Positions 16,495 through 26,000 of a stretch of DNA of 64,000 bases are shown here, piece by piece; position 1 is the stretch's first letter; each line of letters opens with the position of its first letter. A program made the position numbers and the translations under genes. Source of the stretch: Flavobacterium psychrophilum (GTDB taxonomy: Bacteria; Bacteroidota; Bacteroidia; Flavobacteriales; Flavobacteriaceae); the NCBI GenBank assembly GCA_945872245.1, contig CAMBZB010000003.1, forward strand, positions 1 through 64,000. The letters run 5' to 3'. Below the pieces are notes generated by a model. That model was not told the origin of the DNA. It did no database searches and worked only from the letters and a program-made list of their open reading frames with translations.

Positions 16495-17289
16495 ATGATT
16501 AAAAAAATAATGATCCTCCTTATTACTTTGCAATTTGCTATTGTATTAGCACAAGAACAAAATCTGAAAGCACAACTTATTTCAGTGCAAAAAATCGATG
16601 CCGATATATTTGTGGGTTTTGATAATATGGTGAACCTATATTATATCAAGGATAATGTTTTATTAAAAAAATATGGAAATGAATCTTGGCAATATAAAAA
16701 CCTATCATTAGGAAAAATAACAAAAATAGACATCCAAAATCCGTTACAGCTAGTACTTTTTTATGAAAATTTCAACACGGTTATCCTGCTGGACAATCAA
16801 TTGAATGAAACCCTGAAAATCAATTTTTCTGAAAATCCCATACCGCTGCAACTTACCGCCACAGGAATCGCCTCGCAAAATAGGCTCTGGATTTACAACA
16901 GCCTAACCCAGCAAATGGGGCTTTTCGACTATTTAAAAAACACTTACCAAGCAATAACACCTTCAATAACGGGCAATATCAAATGGTATGAGTCCAATTT
17001 TAATACGTTTCAATGGATTGATGATACGCTAAATTGGTATGCTTGTACTCCCTTTGGAAAAATTACCCTCCTAGGGAAAATTCCTGATTTTGATCAAGTT
17101 CAAATCACCAAAGACAACGAGATACTCTATTTGAAAGACAAAAAATTACATCTCCTCAATTTTCAGAAGAATATTCGCTACCCAATTGAAGGGATTGAAA
17201 AATCATTTAAAAATTTCTATTACAGAGACCAAATTTTGTCTATTTTTACCAACCAAGAAATTACCAACTACCAAATTACGATACCATAA
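16495..17289 (+). CDS. Secreted protein of unknown function, paired with deoxynucleoside kinase
   Basis: A 264-aa protein with an N-terminal signal peptide (MIKKIMILLITLQFAIVLAQ). The mature part alternates short hydrophobic strands with loops (VGFDNMVNLYYIKDNVLLKKY, ITKIDIQNPLQLVLFYENFNTVILLD, EILYLKDKKLHLLNF), suggesting a beta-propeller-like or periplasmic all-beta protein. No catalytic motif is visible. Its stop overlaps the kinase start (TAATG), so the two are translation-coupled although one is exported and the other cytosolic. Confidence 0.8.
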   Translation: MIKKIMILLITLQFAIVLAQEQNLKAQLISVQKIDADIFVGFDNMVNLYYIKDNVLLKKYGNESWQYKNLSLGKITKIDIQNPLQLVLFYENFNTVILLDNQLNETLKINFSENPIPLQLTATGIASQNRLWIYNSLTQQMGLFDYLKNTYQAITPSITGNIKWYESNFNTFQWIDDTLNWYACTPFGKITLLGKIPDFDQVQITKDNEILYLKDKKLHLLNFQKNIRYPIEGIEKSFKNFYYRDQILSIFTNQEITNYQITIP

Positions 17290-17903
17290 TGCACATAGCA
17301 GTAGCAGGAAACATAGGCGCCGGAAAAACAACATTGACTGAATTATTGGCCAAACATTTCAAATGGGAACCTCATTATGAAGATGTGGTAGACAACCCCT
17401 ATCTAGATGATTTCTACCACCAAATGGAGCGTTGGTCTTTTAATTTACAAATATATTTCCTGAACAGTCGTTTTCGCCAGGTATTGCAAATTCGCGAAAG
17501 CGGCAAAAAAATCATCCAAGACCGGACCATCTACGAAGATGCCCATATATTTGCTCCCAATTTACACGCTATGGGTTTGATGACCCAACGTGATTTTCAA
17601 AACTATTCTTCCCTATTTGATTTAATGGAGTCTAAGGTAGCTGCGCCTGACATGCTCATTTATTTAAGAAGTTCTATCCCTAATCTAGTGGGACAAATTC
17701 ACAAACGGGGGCGCGAATATGAAAACACCATTTCCATAGATTACCTCAATCGATTGAACGAACGCTATGAAGCCTGGATTCAAACCTACACTAAAGGCAA
17801 ATTGCTCATTATAGATGTCGATAACATCAATTTTGTAGACAATCCAGAAGATTTGGGGATTATTATCAATCGCATTAACGCGGAATTGAACGGCTTGTTC
17901 TAG
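17289..17903 (+). CDS. Deoxynucleoside kinase (dGK/dAK type)
   Basis: The 204-aa protein phosphorylates deoxyribonucleosides for dNTP salvage. It shows the P-loop GNIGAGKTT (7-15), a substrate-site HQMERWSFNLQIYFLNSRF segment, DRTIYEDAHIFAPN (DR motif), and a lid with RGREYEN. Length and motifs fit the bacterial dGK/dAK family; base preference is not determinable. It follows a secreted protein gene with a TAATG overlap. Confidence 0.92.
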   Translation: MHIAVAGNIGAGKTTLTELLAKHFKWEPHYEDVVDNPYLDDFYHQMERWSFNLQIYFLNSRFRQVLQIRESGKKIIQDRTIYEDAHIFAPNLHAMGLMTQRDFQNYSSLFDLMESKVAAPDMLIYLRSSIPNLVGQIHKRGREYENTISIDYLNRLNERYEAWIQTYTKGKLLIIDVDNINFVDNPEDLGIIINRINAELNGLF

Positions 17904-18062
17904 AGCTAAAATTTATTTTTTTACTTCCATTATTTTTTATATATTTATACAACAGCACTTAAGCCAAAGGTAATTTTTTTGCTATTGCTTTTCGCTGTAT
18001 CCCCCAAATTCTACAATACACAGCTACTCTTGGTTTTACTGATTATTAATCTAAAACTAAAA

Positions 18063-18467
18063 ATGATGAGCCTGAAGTATTTTAAAAGCATTTACGTTTC
18101 CCTGTGTTTGTTTGTGCTGCTTTTTTTGCAAAGCTGTACGGTGTATCAAAAAAAACCGGTTTCCATCCAGGATGCTTCGGCTTCCAAGAAACCTGTGCTA
18201 CTCATTAGAAAAGACGACACCCGACTCACCTTCGAAAAAATTGTATTGCAAGGAAGCAACTATTACGGAATGCTCAAAGAAAACGGGCAAATCATAAAAA
18301 CCCCTATAGTGGAGAGCGACATCAAAACCATTCGCATGCTGGATCAAACCACCTCCTTGTGGGGTACTATTGGAATCCTATTAGGTGGCATGACTATTTT
18401 GGGCATCATTTCATTTTCTATTTCATTATACGATACCCTTTCCCACCCTGATTTTTTTATTCCTTAA
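18063..18467 (+). CDS. Small lipoprotein with C-terminal membrane segment
   Basis: The frame opens at 17979, but starts at 18063 or 18066 give MSLKYFKSIYVSLCLFVLLFLQSC, a signal peptide ending in the lipobox LQSC. The mature part (LLIRKDDTRLTFEKIVLQGSNYYGML) looks like a small beta domain similar to ones in bacteroidal lipoproteins, and TIGILLGGMTILGIISFSISLY near the C-terminus is a probable membrane helix. No function can be assigned. Confidence 0.75.
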   Translation: MMSLKYFKSIYVSLCLFVLLFLQSCTVYQKKPVSIQDASASKKPVLLIRKDDTRLTFEKIVLQGSNYYGMLKENGQIIKTPIVESDIKTIRMLDQTTSLWGTIGILLGGMTILGIISFSISLYDTLSHPDFFIP

Positions 18468-18544
18468 AGTCAATAGCGCTCAAAATTTAGTTTTTAAACA
18501 GTGGATGGGCACGGAATCTAATTCCGCGCTATACATAATTTTGT

Positions 18545-18844
18545 TTATATAACAGGATATTTACCAGGATTTTGTGATGTATGAAATACAGCATTTAAGA
18601 AAACCGTTTTACTCGGTTCATCCACTATAAAAAAGGCTAGATACGGAAATTTCTCAAAAGGGATAAATTGGTAATTAGCATCATGAAACTGATAAAAAGG
18701 GCTTGTTTGTAGGGCTTTATAGGTTTTTCTGTATTCTTTTAAAAAGTCAGAAGCTAGTTTTTTACTGGATTTGTGAATATAATATTCAACCGCATCTTCA
18801 ATGTTTTTAGAAGCAATGGGAGATACTATAATCTTATAATTCAT
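18545..18844 (-). CDS. Type II toxin, RelE/ParE superfamily
   Basis: A 99-aa protein with the ParE/RelE layout: MNYKIIVSPIASKNIEDAVEYYI, a long helix (ASDFLKEYRKTYKALQTSP), then strands (YQFIPFEKFPYLAFFIVDE, TVFLNAVFHTSQNP). It overlaps the upstream 80-aa gene by 11 bases, the usual antitoxin-toxin arrangement. Family members act on ribosome-bound mRNA (RelE) or gyrase (ParE); which applies is unclear. Confidence 0.87.
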   Translation of the reverse strand: MNYKIIVSPIASKNIEDAVEYYIHKSSKKLASDFLKEYRKTYKALQTSPFYQFHDANYQFIPFEKFPYLAFFIVDEPSKTVFLNAVFHTSQNPGKYPVI

Positions 18845-19076
18845 GCTTCTTTTTCAAGTCAGAATAAATCGTTTCGGCATTGGTATAAGTAGTTTTGTCA
18901 GAGTAGAGTTGGCTGTCTAATAGTTGTTGTTGTTCTTTAGATAAACTGTAAGGTTTAGTATGGTTTGCAGGTTCTAAAAGGGCATCAACATAACCAATAA
19001 CACGTTCCAAAACACTTTGAGGAGCGTTTTTCAGTTTTCTATTTAACAAGTCAATAGATTTAGTTTCCATTTTCAA
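18834..19076 (-). CDS. Cognate antitoxin of the RelE/ParE-type toxin
   Basis: An 80-aa protein, charged, with a helical first half (LNRKLKNAPQSVLERVIGYVDALLE) and a polar C-terminal tail, upstream of and overlapping the toxin gene. I do not recognise a DNA-binding fold; the role is assigned from size, order and overlap. A second ATG two codons in (MET KSIDLL) is an alternative start. Confidence 0.72.
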   Translation of the reverse strand: MKMETKSIDLLNRKLKNAPQSVLERVIGYVDALLEPANHTKPYSLSKEQQQLLDSQLYSDKTTYTNAETIYSDLKKKHEL

Positions 19077-19113
19077 TATTTTTAGATCGCTATTTCATTG
19101 AATTTCAATGAAA

Positions 19114-19121
19114 CAAAAGTA
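19114..19121 (-). promoter_or_regulatory. Predicted -7 promoter element of the minus-strand TA module
   Basis: TACTTTTG on the minus strand, 38 bases before the antitoxin start, matches TAnnTTTG. It is followed by ATTGAAATTCAATG, a short inverted repeat (plus-strand CATTGAATTTCAATG, 19097-19111) that could be the antitoxin operator. Confidence 0.5.
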
Positions 19122-19424
19122 AGTAAAATTTTCATTTAATGTATTCGCCTTCAAAACAAACTATAGTTCTGTAGTTAACTCCTCTCCTTGTTTCGCCTTC
19201 TAGGAGTGCCTAATTAAATTAGGAATTTGAATGAGGAAATAGAATCATAATAAAAGGCGCAAGAAATGAATCCAGCATCTTTTGGATATTTCCTTATGGC
19301 TAATGACTTTTATGATTAACCTATTTCAAGAGCAAAACGAAGAAAAACACCAGAAGTAATAAATTAAAAATGGTACCGAACTGTAGCACGTTTTTTGTAG
19401 CTTTGTGTTTTAAAAGATGGAATT
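19122..19424. other. Intergenic region between two divergent TA modules
   Basis: About 300 bases with no gene. It contains a GCG/CAAGAAATGAATCC stretch (19257-19280) resembling the terminator sequence at 20007-20025, and, at its right end, TAGCTTTG at 19398-19405, a perfect -7 element for the plus-strand module. Nothing else was recognised. Confidence 0.5.
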
Positions 19425-19676
19425 ATGACTACTATAACTATAAATGAGCAAACCAAAGCAGGAAAAATAGTATTGGAACTTGCCAAAATGCTTTCTGTCA
19501 CGAATAAAGGAGTTTGTATTGATTCGGGATTAAACAATCCTACTGTACCGGCAAGTGAAAGAGAAAAAGATAACTACAATCCAGAATTCGTAAAAATGGT
19601 TTTAAAATCAGCAAAAAGCAAAAAAAGAACCATAATAAATCCAGATGATATATGGGGAAGTTTAGGGTTGAAGTAA
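19425..19676 (+). CDS. Antitoxin of a YoeB-type module
   Basis: An 83-aa protein starting MTTITINEQTKAGKIVLELAKML, a strand-helix opening seen in small ribbon or AbrB-like antitoxins, with a basic C-terminus ending DIWGSLGLK that is typical of antitoxins paired with YoeB toxins in Bacteroidota. It overlaps the toxin start by 25 bases, and a TAGCTTTG promoter element lies 20 bases upstream. Confidence 0.8.
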   Translation: MTTITINEQTKAGKIVLELAKMLSVTNKGVCIDSGLNNPTVPASEREKDNYNPEFVKMVLKSAKSKKRTIINPDDIWGSLGLK

Positions 19677-19933
19677 CAGAAATAGCAAAAAAACATATAG
19701 CCCAACATTTAAAATCAGGGAATCAGTCTAGTATTAAACGAATTGAAAAGATTTTAAAAGAACTTACTGAAACACCTTTTGAAGGCATCGGAAATCCCGA
19801 ACAATTAAAGTATAGTTTATCTGGTTTTTGGTCAAGAAGAATTAATCTGAAAGACAGAATAATTTATTCGGTAAATGACACTTTAGTAGTAGTTGAAGTC
19901 ATTTCAGCAATGGGTCATTATTCAGGTAAATAA
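19652..19933 (+). CDS. Type II toxin, Txe/YoeB family
   Basis: A 93-aa protein with the YoeB pattern: VTEIAKKHIAQHLKSG, RIEKILKELTETPFEGIGNPEQLKY, LSGFWSRRINLKDRIIYSV and a C-terminal SAMGHYSGK. The Glu, Arg and late His/Tyr positions expected of the RNase site are present. It would cleave mRNA at the ribosome when free of its antitoxin. It runs toward the giant secreted-protein gene, with a shared terminator between. Confidence 0.9.
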   Translation: MGKFRVEVTEIAKKHIAQHLKSGNQSSIKRIEKILKELTETPFEGIGNPEQLKYSLSGFWSRRINLKDRIIYSVNDTLVVVEVISAMGHYSGK

Positions 19934-20002
19934 AGTTTTCCTCCTCCCGAAATAGGTTTCTACTAAAAAATGTAAAACAATACAGCATTTTACTAATCAC
20001 AA

Positions 20003-20034
20003 AAAAGGCGCAAGAACTAAATCCTGCGCCTTTT
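20003..20034. terminator. Bidirectional terminator between yoeB-type toxin and giant gene
   Basis: AAAAGGCGCA (20003-20012) pairs with TGCGCCTTTT (20025-20034); A and T runs on both sides let it serve both convergent genes. A run of TTTTGGCTATTGCC-like repeats follows to 20065. Confidence 0.85.
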
Positions 20035-20076
20035 GCCTTTTGGCTATTGCCTTTTGGCTTATGCCTCTTCCCTCTT

Positions 20077-23000
20077 TTATTGCTTAATCACCCGCAGGGT
20101 TTTCACCTCGGTGCCTTGAGAAACAATTACATTATAGACCCCTGATGGATATCGATCCCCAATTTGAAGCCCAGCCACTTTACTTGGACTAACTTCCATT
20201 TTGTTGATTAATTTACCAATCATATCATATACTTTTACTTCTACATTTTTTGCACTCGAGGTGGTGATGTTCAAGTTGAAGTTAGTCGAAGAAGGGTTAG
20301 GATACGCCACTACGCTTAATTTTTCAGTAACATCTGAAAATCTAGGAGCGGGAGTTGTACAAGCTATTCTTTTTACAGTCAGTGATTTTGTTGCGCTATT
20401 ACCCGTTCCGTTTGTTGCAGAACAAGTTACTGTTGAAGTTGCATTTAATGCGACACTCGTAGCTGAATAATTAACCTCGATAACATATCCATTTGTAGCA
20501 CCAACTATTTGAGCACCTGCAGGAACTGTCCAAGTATAGGTAGCTCCTGGTATTAAAGTAGCAGTGTAGGTTTTAGTACTACAAGAACCAAATTGACCAG
20601 AAGTTCCAGTTCCTCCACTTCCAACTATAGCTGGAGTAGCTGGCACAGCAGCTGTTAACGTTAATGTTCTCGCTTTTGAATTACCAGTTCCGTTAACCGC
20701 ATATACACTCAATGGGAATGAAAACACTCCTGAATCAACACCTTCAAAATCAATAGTTATGGTGCTAGAGGCAGTTGCAATAGCATCAGTAATTGTCCAA
20801 GGTGTTACAACACCATCTATAGTTGTTGAGCCTGTTAAGGTCACATCAGTTGTATGTTGCGAAATACAAGTTACTCCAGTAGGAAGTTTCCATGCATACG
20901 AAGTTGCTGTTCCTCCTTGAGTCGTAAATGGAGTAGCAGTCAATGTCAATTGTGTTGATTTTTTAGTGTAAGCACCTACTTTAGTAATTGCTGTTTCAGA
21001 ATTACCTTCTGTAAGCACTAACTTAGTTGGAGCTGTTGGTACGGCTCTGGACAATGTTAATGTTCTAGCAGTGGTAGATGTTCCACAACCTCCTACTGAT
21101 TGAACAACAATTGGTAAAGCTCCAATTGTTTTAAGTTCAGCACCATCGAATGTAACAGTAATTATATTTCCTGTAACATCACCTATCGGATTCACTCCAT
21201 CAGGCAATGTCCAAGCATAGCTAGCTGCTGTAGGAGCCTCTGTAGCTGTCAAAGTAAATACAGTTTCAGTTCCCATATAAGGACCTACTTTTTTGATTCC
21301 AGCAGTTAATGAGTCAAGACCTAAAAGAGTATAAACTGCAGGAGTTGATTCAGTTGCAGCAGATACTAAACCTTTGAAATGAGGAGTACTATCAGCACTT
21401 ATCATCGTTAATGAAGTTGGCGCTGTAGGTACTGTGGTAGACAATTTAAGCTCTCTTGCTAAAGAAATACAACCATTAGCATTTTGTATTTGTACTTTCA
21501 CTGAACCAATAGCTCCTGGTGTTTTGCTTACCTTTTTAAAACTGATAAGAGCAGTAGCACCATCATTTGTTATATCCTCTTCTGTGATGTTGTTGATTGT
21601 AGTAGTCCAGATGTAAGAACTAGCATCTGTTGCAGTAGCAGAAAATAATACTGGAGTATCTGAATCAATGTATTTACAGATTTTTTTAGACTCTAATGAT
21701 GTTAAAGCCGATGGTGTAGCTGGCAAAGCATTTACTGTTACCGCTACAGGTACCCTAGCGCTTGGACCACTATTGGTAGTTTCTGTTACATAATAGGTTT
21801 TAGTTGTTAAAGCAGTTGTTCCTGCGAGAGGAGATCCTCCTGTCAAACCAGTATAGAATTTTAAACTGGTACTACCAACAGCTGCAGCAACTTTTGCTCC
21901 TGCACAGAAGGAAAGTGGTCCGTTTGGAATTTCGGTGCTTAGCGATACCGTTACCGTAGCAGAATCACTTAAACTACATGGAGCAGCTTGAGTCACTGTA
22001 TAAGTATGTACCCCAACAAATCCTACTGCAGGGTGAGTCCAACTTCCACCTTCATCTGCACCTGTTAAGGCAGCAAATAATTGAGTATTAGTAGGAGTGC
22101 TATCTACACTTAGAGTTCCGTCAGTTCCTGCCTGAGGCAATGCTGGAGCAGTTCCAACAATATTCCATTGACATGTTCCTGTATTGAACGTTCCAACTGA
22201 TTCATAACAAGCCAAGTTTGTTGGTTGAGCTGGTTGTTCTCCAACTATATTCCATTGACATGTTCCTGTATTGAATGTTCCAACTGTTTCATAACAAGCC
22301 AAGTTCGTTGGTTGAGCTGGTTGTTCTCCAACTATATTCCATTGACATGTTCCTGTATTGAATGTCCCAACTGTTTCATAACAAGCCAAGTTCGTTGGTT
22401 GAGCTGGTTGTTCTCCAACAATATTCCATTGACATGTTCCTGTGTTGAATGTTCCAACTGTTTCATAACAAGCCAAGTTTGTTGGTTGAGCTGGTTGTTC
22501 TCCAACTATATTCCATTGACATGTTCCTGTATTGAATGTTCCAACGGATTGGTAACAAGCCAAGTTCGTTGGTTGAGCTGGTTGTGAACCAACATTTACC
22601 CAGCTACACGTTGTTCCTCCTACAAACTGATAGTCATCCCAACAGTTTACATTTAATGGTTTAGCGGTTTGTGTATTAACTATATTCCATTGACAGGTAT
22701 CTGCATTGAACGTTCCAACTGATTCATAACAAGCCAAGTTCGTTGGTTGTGCAGGCCTTGGTGTGATCGTCAAGTCTAATTTCTCCGTGACACAATTTGT
22801 AGTGGTGCCTGTTTTGATACCTGATGTGGTGTAAACTGTCCCGTTCCAAGTATAGCTATCACATGCAGTTTCTGTTGTAATGTTATCAGTAGTTGGTGTA
22901 GTAGCTACCTTTACTTCTATCGAAATCGCACTTCCACAATCTCCTGTAGCATACGCATAATAGGTACCTGGACCAACTGGACTCGAGGGGGAAGCGGTTC

Positions 23001-26000
23001 CATAAGTAGTTCCTGTACCGTCTGCATTTGCTGCCCATTTTACCGAAGCATTGGTGCCCGTTAATCCTGAATAGGTTAAGGTAGTAGTGGCATCAGCACA
23101 TATCGATGAAGAAGTTGCCGTTGCAGCAGCTAAGCCAACATTGGTACACGCCAAAGCAAAGGTTACACTTATCGTATGATTCCCCTGAACATTTGTAAAC
23201 TCATAGGTTCCGCCTGCAGCATAACTTCCTGTGGTTAATGCCGTAGCCGAAATACCATCTATCGTCACATCACTAATCAAATAGCCCGCAGCGGGGGTTA
23301 TGGTATAGGTTTTATCCTCCGTACCATCACAAGACATCGTAGTAACGCCCGGTGAAGAGATGCTTCCGTTGGTTACTTCTGATGCTGTGATGGTATAATT
23401 CGCATTTACCGTTACCACATAACTTCCAGTTGATGGAGTAAAGCTTGCATTGGCAGTTCCATCTATTGCATACCTTCTATAAGTTGTAGTTTCAGTTAAT
23501 CCTGATGGTGGATTATAAGCAGGAGAGTTGGAATTCGCAATATCAACTCCATTCGCTTGCCATTTGTAGGTAATTATTTCACTTACAGATGTTGTAGCTG
23601 GGTTTCCACCAACAAAATTTGAATTGGTTCCAGTTAAAGCAATATTATTTAATGATGCATCTCTCGCATTCGAAGTTCTATCTGTTATTGAAGTTATTGA
23701 ATTATTGGTGCCATTTGCTGTACCCTGATCAAAATTGTAATACATCTGCAATCCTGTTTCAGAACCCAATAAGGACGAATGCATCGAAGCTTCTATTTCA
23801 GCTTGTGTACGCGCTACATTCCAAACACGGAATTCATCCAATGTCATCTTGCACGAAAAATTAATGCCATCAGCGTAGGAAGCATAGGTACCCAATTGTA
23901 TTTGTGAATTGTCAGGAATCACTAAATCGTCTGTATACGTGAAGGTTTCAATTTTAACGCCATTGATATATATGTCCGTTGTTTTGCTCGAACCAGTGTA
24001 AACCAATGCCACATGCGTCCACACATTTGGAGTGAGTGCAGCACTTGTCGCGGTTATATCATTATTTGTTGAGACATGATGAATCTTTATTTTTCCTGTT
24101 TCTCCATTGTAACCTATTACTTCCTGGGTATTACTTACAAAGGGAGTACCATACCAAACCATCCAGCGATCTCCAGATTGTCCACCTTTGTAAAGTACAT
24201 CAAATTCAATCGTATGATCTGCATTGCCTGTGAATGGACTTGCAGTAGTTGGTAGATCTATAAAATCATTAGTACCATCAAAATCCAATGCATTATTGAT
24301 AACAACATTACTCGCCACAGTTGAACTTCCTATTTCTGCAGGATCTCCATTGGAACAGATTGTTTCACCAACTGAATTAATTGATCCTGATGAAAAGCTT
24401 TCACTTATCACTACACCAGTTGCTTCGGATTCAACACTCTGACAGCCATTGGCATCGGTTATTCTTACGGTATAACTTCCTGCGGTTGATACTGTAATAG
24501 ATTGAGTAGTTTCATTTAATTGAGTAGTTTCATTATTGCTCCACAAATAAGAACTACCTGCACTAGAGGTTAATACCACACTGCCGCCAATGGTAAAAGT
24601 GGTAGGGCCTCCCGCAGTTATTGTGGGTTTGGATGGCAACGGATTCACCGTTACCAAGTAACTTCCACCAGATTGAGTAAAGTTTGAAGCATCAAAAAGT
24701 TTCGCAAATCTTGTATATGCTGTGGTTACAGTTAACCCCGATGGTGGATCGTAACTAACCGAGTTGGAATTTTCAATATCCACTCCATTGGCTTGCCATT
24801 TGTAGGTAATTATATCACTTGGATATATCAAATCTGTTTTCCCGGCAACAAAATTTGAATTGGTTCCAAATAAATCAACATTATATAATGATGCATTTCT
24901 TGCGTTCGAACTTCTATCTGTTATAGTAGTAATTGAAGTATTGCTGCCTTCTGCTGTTCCCTGATCAAAATTGTAATATGCCTGCAATCCTGTTTCCGAA
25001 CCCAATAAAGGCACATTCATTGCTGCTTGTATTTCAGCTTGTGAGCGAGCAACATTCCAGATTCTTAACTCATCAAAAATTCCATTAGCAGCTGGATCAC
25101 CCTCTCCAAAATTTGATTTACCAATTAAACAGGAAGTTCTGGTTACGTTATTAGGTGCTGTCATTGGACCTGTTGCGACCTCCACTCCATTGATATACAT
25201 GGTTGCAGTAGTGCCATTAAAACTAACTGCCAAATGACTCCATTGATTTAATACAAGTTCAGTAGTGGATGTTATTACACCATTACCATTTGCAGCATTA
25301 AAATTTACTAAACTAGGTTTACCTGAAGTAGCCTCAGTATATCCCAATAAAACATTATCTACACCAACACCATTTCCAAAGTCAATCACCCTTGCCCAAT
25401 TTGAAAAAGTTCTGGGATAAATCCATGTCTCAATTGTATAGTTACCATTAAACCAAACACCTGCAGGTGCAGTTGCATAATCATTTACACCATCCATCGC
25501 AAAAGCATTCTTACTAACGGAATTCAATGCAGATGAAGTACTTATTATTGATGCAGGATCCTCGTTGTAACAGATTATTGCTCCATCTGAATTAATTGAT
25601 CCTGAAGAGAAGCCATTACTGATCACTATATCAGTAGCATTTGATTCCGCACTTTGACAACCATTAGCATCTGTTATTGTAACTTTATAACTTCCTGCGG
25701 TTGAAACTTTGATGGATTGAGTAGTTTCATTTAATTGAGTAGTTGCACCAGTGAACCAGCGATAAGAACTACCTGCACTAGAGGTTAATACCACACTTCC
25801 ACCAGTGGTAAAAGTGGTAGGACCTCCTGCAGTTATTGTGGGTTTGGATGGCAACGGATTCACCGTTACCACATAACTTCCACCAGATTGAGTAAAGTTT
25901 GAAGCATCAAAAAGTTTCGCAAATCTTGTATATGTTGTGGTTACAGTTAACCCCGATGGTGGATCGTAACTAACCGAGTTTGAATTTTCAATATCAACTC

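Noticed and set aside
22225..22587. 120-codon plus-strand ORF with perfect 29-residue periodicity
   Set aside because: It is the antisense shadow of the 87-bp tandem repeats in the giant gene; 87 is a multiple of three, so any frame is periodic.
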